Below are positions 57,201-64,000 of a stretch of 64,000 nt of DNA, one piece after another. The first letter of the stretch is position 1. The number at the start of each line of letters is the position of its first letter. Below the pieces are notes generated by a model. It ran no database searches, had not been told where the DNA came from, and saw only the letters and a list, made by a program, of their open reading frames with translations. The stretch is from Alishewanella jeotgali KCTC 22429 (lineage in GTDB: Bacteria > Pseudomonadota > Gammaproteobacteria > Enterobacterales > Alteromonadaceae), in the NCBI RefSeq assembly GCF_000245735.1, contig NZ_AHTH01000012.1, forward strand, positions 1 to 64,000, written 5' to 3'. A program made the translations under genes and the position numbers.

Positions 57201-59054
57201 TGTTGCGCCATTACTGTAAAGTGTTGTGCTCACCCGATTTGGATAGATATGATTGTCGTGTGAGTGATTGTTATCAAACGGTTGATAACCTAACATTTCA
57301 CAAGTTTCCCTACGACTTACTGGATAGTGATCCGGCTTGCACGACTCCAGCCTGACTAAGCCGACCTTAGGCACAATGTGAAAGGTATGTTCTACAGTTT
57401 GAAGTAAAGTTGTGCCATCCGTATCAAAATACAAAGTCATCATTTCTTTGCCTTCTAATGCGGTGTAGCTGCGATTTATAACATGTGCCGTTTTACTGCC
57501 ATCCGGATTACTTACTGTGGTCGACCTCAAGTCCATCAAATGGATACCATGAGGATACACAGGTAAGCCACTTAGTGCTGCTGGCTGAGGTGAGGATGTA
57601 GTAGTGCGCTTAGGGGAACCTGCATTTTGAGAGTAAGAATAATTCCAGACTAAATTTTGTTGATTAAAAATTAGCTCTTTTTTTATCAAAGCAAGATTAA
57701 CAAAGCATCGACCTGCACCAGATGCAAGCGGTATCTGAGAGCGTCCAAATCTTGTTGGGCGGTGTGTTAGTCTAATCAAAGCCCCTTCAGGATGTTCAAT
57801 GGTTGACATTGTTGTATGCGTACTGGGTGCCACACAATCACTAATCGTCGGGTCGGCGAAGGAGTAACCGCCTGTTACATTAAAATTAAGATTGAACTGC
57901 CAGCGTTTTCCGTCAGGTCTGGTGACCGACGTCAGCTTATCTTTATAACGGCCGATGGCAGATTCGTAGTAAGTTTGATATGCATAGCGCCATACACGGT
58001 CATGCTGGATAATTTCCTTTATACGTTCAGACGTAGCGCCTTGCTCATATACAATATCAATTACCCTAGCATCACTTGATTCAATCTTTACTAGTTTGTT
58101 TGAATATTGCACAAAAGAAAAGGGCATTTCACCGCCATAATCAACGGACTCATAGGTATATTTAACCCAGTTACCGAAACGGTCCTCGATTCTGCTCACC
58201 TGGATATTTATGGTGTAAAGATCCATCAATACGTTAGCGCCAAACTCCGGGTTCCACACTTCCCCTTCTTGAGCGACCGATATTTGGGTCGCTGGTACTA
58301 ACGAAACAACATCGAACGTATAGGTCACCCCCTCTGGAGAGACTGCGACGAATCCGTAGCGCCCACTGAGGCATGAAACTTTCCAGTTATCCGCAATTCG
58401 AGTGCCAAATCCTTGACCTTGCTCAGTAGTATTTGTTTCCCGAAGTTTTTCATTTAACACTCCTGGAATATTAAGTGTATCTCCACTCCAATACTGTGAC
58501 GCCCCTACAGTCGCGAAACCCGTATCGACGAAAGTAGGCGGTAAATTGTTACAGTTTGGTATATGGCTTAGTAATTTTTGGCCACTTGGCAAACGCGATT
58601 TATACTCTAATGTAGTTGATGAGATACTGGGCAAATCCAGTGACCAGTCTCCAAAGCTCAGATTATTTGAATAGTTACTTACTGAACCCCTATATGACCT
58701 TTGCACACCGACAGGTAAAGTATTGTTACCTTTTATAGAAACATCACTATGGATAAAACTAATAATACCAGCATTGACGTCGACTTTATCTCCAAATAAT
58801 GCTGTTGTCTCAGGGGTGATCTGCTCATTCACTTTCATTCGCGCTAATGCAAGATCTAAGACAGTATTAGATGAAGCACTTGAGGTAGTGACATTTAATG
58901 GTGCAATGACACTCTGCGATTCAATGACGGAAGCGTTTTTTGCAGCCAGGATCGCGTTACTAAATGCTTCGAGTTCTTCATCGGTGTAAGCGTGCGCATG
59001 AGCAAAAAAACCACCTGCGACTAATAAGGTTAAGGTTCGTGTAAAATGCATCAT
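54255..59054 (-). CDS. RHS/YD-repeat secreted protein
   Basis: 1599 residues with a signal peptide (ending HAHAY) and an N-terminal region of about 600 residues. Next comes a long run of YD repeats (YDALGN, YDGLGRL, YDANSNL, YDSRGNV and others). The RHS core closes with YTGHVEDNDLQLTYMQQRYYDPIIGRFYSNDPVDF and DPDGEF (from about residue 1360). The tip after the core is about 190 residues and Gly/Ala-rich, with no toxin fold I recognise. The HTD-LGS segment usually found just before YTGH is missing. These proteins form closed beta-cocoon shells that may carry a C-terminal effector. It is AT-rich and probably acquired. Confidence 0.9.
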   Translation of the reverse strand: MMHFTRTLTLLVAGGFFAHAHAYTDEELEAFSNAILAAKNASVIESQSVIAPLNVTTSSASSNTVLDLALARMKVNEQITPETTALFGDKVDVNAGIISFIHSDVSIKGNNTLPVGVQRSYRGSVSNYSNNLSFGDWSLDLPSISSTTLEYKSRLPSGQKLLSHIPNCNNLPPTFVDTGFATVGASQYWSGDTLNIPGVLNEKLRETNTTEQGQGFGTRIADNWKVSCLSGRYGFVAVSPEGVTYTFDVVSLVPATQISVAQEGEVWNPEFGANVLMDLYTINIQVSRIEDRFGNWVKYTYESVDYGGEMPFSFVQYSNKLVKIESSDARVIDIVYEQGATSERIKEIIQHDRVWRYAYQTYYESAIGRYKDKLTSVTRPDGKRWQFNLNFNVTGGYSFADPTISDCVAPSTHTTMSTIEHPEGALIRLTHRPTRFGRSQIPLASGAGRCFVNLALIKKELIFNQQNLVWNYSYSQNAGSPKRTTTSSPQPAALSGLPVYPHGIHLMDLRSTTVSNPDGSKTAHVINRSYTALEGKEMMTLYFDTDGTTLLQTVEHTFHIVPKVGLVRLESCKPDHYPVSRRETCEMLGYQPFDNNHSHDNHIYPNRVSTTLYSNGATTSYNTSYSAYNIFSQPELITETGPSGVRYKRLRYQHDTSLWVLNLPTTVEISADNINWTTVRQTTYHAANSDSKLLPHQEYQFGSLINTYTYHTTGNAAGSVRRQSLNATNRWVEFNNYMRGTPQQITLPGRYTATPTQAATQTVNNYGEITSVTNFLGYTTSYSYDAIGRLASITPPSPWAPTTISYSNQSGRFIQTIRRGAYEKRIEMDALFRPLLTRERDTARNINVYVRQQFDAYNQPVFKSFPSENDYESNGQATLYDGLQRVKRQYSTVDNTGVDYYYLTNNRVETVDALGNRTTTTYRAFGSPEQKLPSLISQPENVTTTISYNVFDNVSSIVQGGVTESRYYNAQQRLCRLYRPDVGATAYDYNAVGDILWEAKGASGANNTCATASVLASEKTSFSYDNIGNIRQITYPDSSGNSLYTYDAQGNLSSLTSGSTAWEYQYNSLGLIEKELLNVDNLTFVLDPGYNALGQLTSLSYPSGRSVTFTVDALGRTLSSGSYATNAQYFPNGQLKSFNYGNALTFTQTLDSQQRPEQRRVSLSANLLSQQYSYDANSNLTSITDSVSPSNSVTNMTYDGLGRLKTANGFWGAGSFNYDALGNITRKTLGTQDISYTYNSSNRLTSISGSFSQSFSYDSRGNVINNGVRAFTFNRANRLASSGINSYVYDGHGRRIIKNKNGAKTYSLYNSAGVLMSTYESNGYTDYYYLGSQLVAKYADPRTQSDEPGYTGHVEDNDLQLTYMQQRYYDPIIGRFYSNDPVDFLGHMQRGNLAMGFNRYAYANNNPYKYVDPDGEFVNFAIGALIGAAAEIAVQVMVEGKGFSQLDPGRIGQSAAIGAVSGGVGGAASRLASAAGNAAVRGTGTALSSPASRVLTEGGKGLVSGAASGATSSALTQYADTGAVDGGKLLKDTAAGAVIGGVAGGVNGAVQADAAQRILGDSRANAIFGSQPGASVGAAAGVATEASITIATDLYEKQN

Positions 59055-59863
59055 TATTGCTCCTTGCGCTCACCGTAGGGTTTATGTTCCGTTTTCTTCA
59101 GCATAACGCCTGACTGATTACTCTCCCCAATCACACTGCCCAGAATGTCGGTATGAATATAAGTAACAGCAGGTGAAGTATTGATGGTAAGTACATATGA
59201 CCAATCTGAGCATTGTGATGACGCATTACAGCCGCGTACCTGATAGCCGTAAATGTTATTTGCACTCACAGTAAAACTATGGCTGCGAGCTGTTCCTTTA
59301 TTAATTTCGGCTTGCCAGACACCATTGAGATTTTGCTTTATAAAATATGTACTCCCATTAACAATAGGATCCCAACTAATACTTACTGAAGTACCGGATG
59401 TTATTGCCGTTAGATTTGCAGGTGCAGCCAAAAATATAGGAGCAGGGGCCGCTGGCACAGTAAAAGAACCAGAGTTATTAATTAGCAAATTGGGATGATT
59501 TACAGAAATACCATGAACGTAAACCGTTTTACCTTGGTGTATAGCTACGTCGGCACTAGGCATTTCAACAGTGAAACGATGAGGAATACCAGCTGTGTTA
59601 CATGCTGATGATACAGCGGTTTCGCTTGAGAGGTTAGCATTCGCTGCCCTGTAAAGCTGCCCAGTTCCTGCAGCTCCATTAAAATAAATATGAATTGAAA
59701 TCGAAGATTGCACTCCTGTATCACAAGCCCAGCCGTGAAGCCTAACAGTACCATTGGATTGTAGTGTTACAAAATCTAAAACGCCTTTAATAGCTGCAAC
59801 ACATTGCGACGAAACAAACAGTAATGAACAAAATAACACAAATATTAAATGATGTGACTTCAC
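59054..59863 (-). CDS. Secreted FN3-like protein with RHS segment at its end
   Basis: 269 residues. A GTG start at 59863 is favoured: GGAGG lies five bases before it and it opens a clean signal peptide (MKSHHLIFVLF to CVAA). A beta-rich domain of about residues 25-130 is followed by a fibronectin-III-like domain (about 145-230, APANLTAITSGTSVSISWDP). The last 35 residues, YIHTDILGSVIGESNQSG and on to KPYGERKEQ, match the segment that precedes YTGH in RHS proteins. It ends where the RHS gene begins (TAATG), so the two are coupled. Confidence 0.75.
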   Translation of the reverse strand: MKSHHLIFVLFCSLLFVSSQCVAAIKGVLDFVTLQSNGTVRLHGWACDTGVQSSISIHIYFNGAAGTGQLYRAANANLSSETAVSSACNTAGIPHRFTVEMPSADVAIHQGKTVYVHGISVNHPNLLINNSGSFTVPAAPAPIFLAAPANLTAITSGTSVSISWDPIVNGSTYFIKQNLNGVWQAEINKGTARSHSFTVSANNIYGYQVRGCNASSQCSDWSYVLTINTSPAVTYIHTDILGSVIGESNQSGVMLKKTEHKPYGERKEQ

Positions 59864-59969
59864 TTTAGCCTCCATGCAAAAGTAGCGAGAATACCCCAAT
59901 ATACCGTTAGTATTCAATGACGTTATCGAGTTTTTATGAAGGCCGAATTTCCTGCCATTTTCCTGTTGA

Positions 59970-60308
59970 CGATCGCATCAGGATATTCTGGCGATGCCAA
60001 TGGGCTATAACAGCCTGGTCGGTGATATGGGCAGTTCCTTATCCGGCGGTCAAAAGCAGCGCTTACTGCTGGCCCGCGCCCTATACCGGCAACCGAAGAT
60101 CCTCTTTCTCGATGAAGCGACCAGCCATTTGGATGTGCAGCTGGAACACTATGTTAATAAGGCAGTGCAGCAGCTAAAGATGACCCGGATTATTATTGCC
60201 CATCGCCCGGAAACTATCTTAAGTGCAGAACGGATTTTACTGTTACAACAAGGGCAACTGATTGATATCAGTCAGAGCTACCGCGCGCAGTGTCAGAAAT
60301 CATCATAG
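59970..60308 (+). pseudogene. Truncated ABC exporter (RaxB/CvaB-type), 3' end
   Basis: Only the last 110 or so residues of a bacteriocin-type ABC exporter remain. They read DILAMPMGYNSLVGDMG, SLSGGQKQRLLLARAL (signature), ILFLDEATSHLD (Walker B) and IIIAHRPETI. The frame is closed by TGA at 59967, and the Walker A, membrane and peptidase parts are gone. Related sequence in another frame upstream (about 59955-59985, VDDRIR) suggests an older frameshift. The RHS island joins directly to the break, so insertion or deletion there probably removed the 5' part. Confidence 0.85.
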
Positions 60309-60387
60309 CGGCAGCTATCGCCAACCTATCCGCTCGTCCGCCTTAACGTTGCGCTGACCAGGCGACTTGGTTGGCCTGGTGACTTGG

Positions 60388-61038
60388 CTAACTTCCTTGC
60401 TCCGGCAAGCGCAGCTTATCAAATAGTATTCCGGCCAGGGTGCGGTTATTTACATTCAACTTGCGTAAAATCGCCGACACATGCTGCTTGATGGTGGTTT
60501 CCTGCACCTGCATCTCATAGGCAATTTGCTTATTGAGCAAGCCATCAGCAATCATTTTCAGTACCCGGAACTGCTGGGGTGTAAGTTGCTCCAGACGCTG
60601 GGCAAAATCCTGATCAATCAGCGGCCGGGCATTTTTTACATCTTCAGACAATTCAGCCGGCAACCAGCTATCACCATTTAATACCGCATTAATGGCTTCG
60701 GACAGCAATTCCAGTGGTGCCGATTTTGGAATATAGGCGCCCGCCCCCAGTGTCAGAGCTTGCTTAATAATCACTGGATCTTCTTCGGCTGATACCATTA
60801 CCACCGGCACATCCGGATATTCGGTGCGCAGCGCGGTTAAGCCGGTAAAGCCGTCTGAACCCGGCATTTTCAGATCCAGAAAAATTAAATGGGTATCAGG
60901 ATGTTGGCGTAGTAAGGGCCAGACCTGCTGCATGGTTTGCGCCTGCAGTAAGGTGGCATCACTGCCCAGTATGGCCGCACAGGCTTGAGATAGCGCGACA
61001 CGGAATAGCGGGTGGTCATCTGCAATAATGGCAATCAT
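60388..61038 (-). CDS. LuxR-type response regulator (CrbR-like)
   Basis: A 216-residue NarL/LuxR-class regulator. The receiver has the acidic pair in IIADDHPLF, the phospho-Asp in IFLDLKMPG and the Lys in YIPKSAPLE. The C-terminal helix-turn-helix is LTPQQFRVLKMIADGLLNKQIAYEMQVQETTIKQHVSAIL. This fits CrbR, the partner of CrbS in the acetate switch. It is about 7 kb from the CrbS-like kinase and in opposite orientation, with the island between. Confidence 0.87.
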   Translation of the reverse strand: MIAIIADDHPLFRVALSQACAAILGSDATLLQAQTMQQVWPLLRQHPDTHLIFLDLKMPGSDGFTGLTALRTEYPDVPVVMVSAEEDPVIIKQALTLGAGAYIPKSAPLELLSEAINAVLNGDSWLPAELSEDVKNARPLIDQDFAQRLEQLTPQQFRVLKMIADGLLNKQIAYEMQVQETTIKQHVSAILRKLNVNNRTLAGILFDKLRLPEQGS

Positions 61039-61071
61039 AAGGTCACTTTGGGGTTTTTACCCAATAATGAA

Positions 61072-61089
61072 CCGGGGCTGACGCCCCGG
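61072..61089 (-). terminator. Possible terminator after the TonB-dependent receptor
   Basis: CCGGGGC / GCCCCGG form a seven-bp stem with a four-base loop, 14 bases after the receptor's stop on the minus strand. There is no adjacent T-run. Confidence 0.45.
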
Positions 61090-61102
61090 CAAGTGTTTTT
61101 AC

Positions 61103-63346
61103 TTAGAAGCGATAGCCTACCGACAAACTCACCGTACGAGGATCAATGTAGAAACCTAACACTGAGTTATCCAGTACTGGTCCGGCAAAGTTGTAACCGG
61201 CGATCCTCGCCTGCTTATTACCAAGGTTTTTACCTTGCAGTGACAGGTCCCAATGTCCATCATTTGAATACCAGGTTACGCCGGCATTAAATAATGTGTA
61301 ACCGCCGTAATCCAGTATAGATGGGATCTCGAAGATCTGAGTCTTACCACGATGCGCCATATTACCCGCTACCACAATCTCACCCACACTGGTAGCAATA
61401 CTGTAGGTTCCTGCCAGGGTCGCGGTGACTTTAGGTGTATTAGCGAAAGACCATAAATTTGAAACGTCAATCACTCGCTGTTGATTCGGGTCGAAAAACT
61501 CAACTTCGTTAAACTCTGCGTCAACGTAACCCAGGATTAAGCTCAGGTTGAAATCACGGGTAGCGGCAAATGTTGCCTCCAGCTCGGCGCCTTTAATATC
61601 TGCGTTTGCCGCATTCAGCACCTGGGAGGCTACAGTAACAGAGCCGTTTAATTCTACTGAACGTTGCACTGTAACCTGCATATCATCATATTTAGACATA
61701 AAGACCGCAGCATTTAAGCGCAGGCGCTGGTTTAGCCACTCGCTCTTCATCCCCAGTTCATAGGTATCTACGGTTTCCTCGGTATAAGGCTTATTGGCAT
61801 CCGGGTTAACCGCCTGATTGGCCCGCATATCAAAACCACCTGACTTAAAGCCATTGGTATAGCTACCGTATAACATCAGATCGTTACTGTGCTGGTATTC
61901 AACCCCTAAGCGCGGAGAGAAATGGCTAAAGCTGGCGCTGTCAGTAAAGTCTGTTTGCACACCGATACGGGTGCCGCCACTTTGCCGCGGAAATTTATAA
62001 CCGTTGTAAACATAACGATATACAGAGGCGTCTTTATCATCTTTGGTGTAACGGCCTCCTAAGGTCAGAGACCATTTTTCATCCAACTGATAAGTCCCTT
62101 GAGAATAGAAAGCGGTACTGTCGGTATCAACGCAGCCGCCATTCTCCGTGGTTGTTAAGCCATACACCACCTGGCCGAAAGCACCACAGGCTTCACCGCT
62201 ATAATAATAAAAGCCGCTGGCTAGCTTTAAGCGTTCGCCGCTATACAGCAGCTGTAACTCTTGAGAAGTTTGCTTATCTTCATAGAAGGCCGGAATATCC
62301 AAGGTTGGAAAGGAGGTTGAATCAAAGTCAATGTTAGTGTCCGTAACCCCTTCGCGTCTCGCCGTGACCGATTTAATCGTCCAGTTGTCCGTTAGATCCC
62401 AGTTCAGGGTTAATGACTGCCCCTCGGTTTCTACTTTATTCTTAACCGGCATACTGATATTGGCGTCGTAGACTTTGGTCGGCCGGATATCGGTTGGCGC
62501 TAGTGCACTTGGGAATAAGCGGAAACCGCCACGAGGATTAGAATCGTCTACGGTTTTGTCCGCAGCCAAATTAACCCGGAAGTTATCTGCCAGGTTCCAT
62601 TGCAAGCTAACACGCCCTGACATCAAGTCTTTATTGTAGTTATCATCTCCCGTATTCAGGAACTTACCAAAGCCATCCCGATTAAAGGTTGCAAAGGCGC
62701 CACTAATAAAGACACTATCACTTAACCCGGTTTGCCCCGAAATTTTTAAATCGCGCTGATTATAACTCCCTAAGGTGCCACGAACGGCAAACTGGTTATC
62801 GCCAGTAAGTGTTTTAGTCACATATTTTACCGCGCCACCGATAGTATTACGGCCATAAAGCGTGCCTTGTGGACCACGCAATACTTCAATTCGCTCAACA
62901 TCATACACATCCAGCGCCGCACCCTGCGGCCGGGCCAGATAGACATCATCGATATAGATACCGACGCCAGGTTCAAAGCCCCACAATGGATCCTGCTGCC
63001 CAATACCGCGGATATAAGCGGTCAGGGTGCTGTTGGTGCCGCGCGACACCTGTAAGGTGGTATTCGGTGAGTACTGTTGTACCGAAGTAATATTATCGAT
63101 ACCACGCTGTGCCAGCTGCTCTTCGCCTAATGAGGTTACTGCTACCGGTACCGTTTGTAGGTTTTCTACGGTGCGACGGGCGGTCACTTCGATGCGCTCC
63201 AGCTTAACCGCCTCATCATCGCTGCTGGTGGTTTCCTGTGCCAAAGCCGGCATGGCCAGACAGCTGCTAATTGCCAGTGCCAGCAGGCTCGGCTTGAGAT
63301 TACGGGGATAAGTGGCGCGATAGTTAATCTTATTGTTGTTGGCCAT
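61103..63346 (-). CDS. TonB-dependent receptor
   Basis: A 747-residue outer-membrane channel. A signal peptide ends near PALAQE, and a TonB-box-like stretch KLERIEVTARR follows. The plug domain has VPVAVTSLG, TLTAYIRGIGQ and VEVLRGPQGTLYGRNTIGGAV-type sequence (residues of about 50-200). The beta-barrel ends with YRF. The sequence fits the large family in Sphingomonads and Alteromonads whose substrates vary (siderophores, glycans, small organics). It is divergent from the GntP-type permease, so a joint uptake role is possible. Confidence 0.93.
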   Translation of the reverse strand: MANNNKINYRATYPRNLKPSLLALAISSCLAMPALAQETTSSDDEAVKLERIEVTARRTVENLQTVPVAVTSLGEEQLAQRGIDNITSVQQYSPNTTLQVSRGTNSTLTAYIRGIGQQDPLWGFEPGVGIYIDDVYLARPQGAALDVYDVERIEVLRGPQGTLYGRNTIGGAVKYVTKTLTGDNQFAVRGTLGSYNQRDLKISGQTGLSDSVFISGAFATFNRDGFGKFLNTGDDNYNKDLMSGRVSLQWNLADNFRVNLAADKTVDDSNPRGGFRLFPSALAPTDIRPTKVYDANISMPVKNKVETEGQSLTLNWDLTDNWTIKSVTARREGVTDTNIDFDSTSFPTLDIPAFYEDKQTSQELQLLYSGERLKLASGFYYYSGEACGAFGQVVYGLTTTENGGCVDTDSTAFYSQGTYQLDEKWSLTLGGRYTKDDKDASVYRYVYNGYKFPRQSGGTRIGVQTDFTDSASFSHFSPRLGVEYQHSNDLMLYGSYTNGFKSGGFDMRANQAVNPDANKPYTEETVDTYELGMKSEWLNQRLRLNAAVFMSKYDDMQVTVQRSVELNGSVTVASQVLNAANADIKGAELEATFAATRDFNLSLILGYVDAEFNEVEFFDPNQQRVIDVSNLWSFANTPKVTATLAGTYSIATSVGEIVVAGNMAHRGKTQIFEIPSILDYGGYTLFNAGVTWYSNDGHWDLSLQGKNLGNKQARIAGYNFAGPVLDNSVLGFYIDPRTVSLSVGYRF

Positions 63347-63532
63347 AACCGGCCCTCCTGTTGTGTCGATGTTGTGCTGTCTGCTTCTTGTAACCGGAAT
63401 CCCATGGCACTCCGGCGTTGTTATATGTTTAGAGTAGCCGCGATTGCAGAAATATTAACCTGTACCTTAGTACTATGGCTGACATGGGCAGACTGTATCA
63501 GACTAGAAAAAAACAAGAACAAGGATTATCCG

Positions 63533-64000
63533 ATGTTAAGTTTGCTCGGTTTACTGCTTGGTCTGGGACTGCTGATTGTCCTGACCATGCGCGGCTTTAA
63601 CCTCTTTATCACGGCCCCGCTCTGTGCCCTGCTGGTGGCGCTGACTAATGGTATCCCGTTCTGGCAGGTAGCCGATAAGATTGATTTTGTGCACGGCTAT
63701 ATGAACGGTTTTTCCGGTTTTGTCGCTAACTGGTTTCTGATGTTCCTGCTCGGCTCGCTGTTCGGCAAGCTAATGGAGCATACCGGCGCTGCCGATGCAG
63801 TGGCACTGGCGATTGTGAAACGACTGGGGCATAAGCGGGCGGTGCTGGCTATCGTACTGGCTTGTGCGGTATTAACCTATGGTGGCGTCAGCTTATTTGT
63901 GGTGGCGTTTTCCGCTTACCCGATGGCCGTAAGCCTGTTTAAAGGCGCTAACTTACCACGGCGCTTTATTCCGGCAACATTGGCGCTCGGCTCTGTCACC
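63533..64000 (+). CDS. GntP family permease, N-terminal part
   Basis: The first 156 residues of an inner-membrane carrier, cut by the window edge. The helices run LLGLLLGLGLLIVLTMRGFN, then FLLGSLFGKLMEHTGAADAVALAI and YGGVSLFVVAFSAYPMAVSLF. The GNWFLMFLLGS-like and TYGGVS regions are typical of GntP carriers, some of which carry gluconate and others 3-hydroxybutyrate or citrate. AAGGATTATCCG precedes the ATG. The nearby HBDH gene makes a hydroxy-acid substrate plausible (inference). Confidence 0.88.
   Translation, partial: MLSLLGLLLGLGLLIVLTMRGFNLFITAPLCALLVALTNGIPFWQVADKIDFVHGYMNGFSGFVANWFLMFLLGSLFGKLMEHTGAADAVALAIVKRLGHKRAVLAIVLACAVLTYGGVSLFVVAFSAYPMAVSLFKGANLPRRFIPATLALGSVT

Noticed and set aside
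60360-60395. Short direct repeat CCAGGCGACTTGG / GCCTGGTGACTTGG near crbR
   Set aside because: Two imperfect copies only, with no array structure or known function.

Overview
The window reads as a chromosome segment of a free-living, probably aquatic gammaproteobacterium of the Alteromonadales/Chromatiaceae type (Rheinheimera, Alishewanella or Arsukibacterium would fit). The grounds are a glnA-ntrBC block, a yibN-grxC-secB-gpsA block divergent from gpmM-envC-yibQ as in E. coli, ftsYEX-rpoH, ubiCA, a Cpx system, a HiPIP, a LemA/M48 pair and a CrbS/CrbR-type acetate-switch pair. The genus is an inference from gene content. Coding density is high. GC is fairly high except in a clearly AT-richer block at about 53.6-59.9 kb.

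Layout. 1-0.2 kb: what looks like the 5' part of a group II intron, cut by the window edge. 0.2-2.1 kb: HiPIP and a DUF819 membrane protein. 2.1-9 kb: typA, then nitrogen control (glnA, a DUF4124 protein, ntrB, ntrC) with visible NtrC sites and a sigma-54 promoter. 9-11.7 kb: cpxP divergent from cpxRA with a CpxR box between. 11.7-21.2 kb: lysophospholipase, trmL, a degenerate GGDEF/EAL protein and the envelope/glycolysis block. 21.2-26.6 kb: an ERIC-like repeat, rpoH preceded by a perfect CIRCE palindrome, ftsXEY, rsmD and a DUF416 gene. 26.6-38.1 kb: a Q-rich coiled-coil protein, lipoproteins, a 2OG oxygenase, a DUF192 protein, a MITE-like element, ubiA/ubiC, a FliL-like protein, glpG/glpE, lemA with an M48 protease, and an HDOD protein.

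38.1-42.8 kb is the most interesting part. After a small DUF2256 zinc-ribbon gene and dusC comes a tetrapyrrole-methylase-fold methyltransferase closely resembling SonM, the split-borosin alpha-N-methyltransferase of Shewanella, overlapped by a GNAT gene. Next comes an 86-residue protein with its own promoter, a helical N-terminus, an acidic Pro-rich linker and a short hydrophobic C-terminal tail. That is the layout expected of a borosin precursor. It is followed closely by a diguanylate cyclase gene. I propose a split-borosin RiPP locus.

42.8-53.6 kb: tdh-kbl, a TetR regulator, coaD, a SapC-family gene, an AbgT transporter, 3-hydroxybutyrate dehydrogenase and a 1160-residue transporter-fused hybrid kinase (CrbS-like). 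53.6-60.3 kb: an inserted AT-rich island with an IS5-type transposase remnant, a small membrane protein, a 1599-residue RHS protein, a secreted FN3-like protein carrying an RHS segment that the RHS protein lacks, and a decapitated ABC exporter. 60.4-64 kb: a CrbR-like regulator, a TonB-dependent receptor and the start of a GntP-family permease. The AbgT, HBDH, CrbS/CrbR and GntP genes together suggest uptake and use of short-chain acids (inference). I recognised no tRNA, rRNA or CRISPR array.
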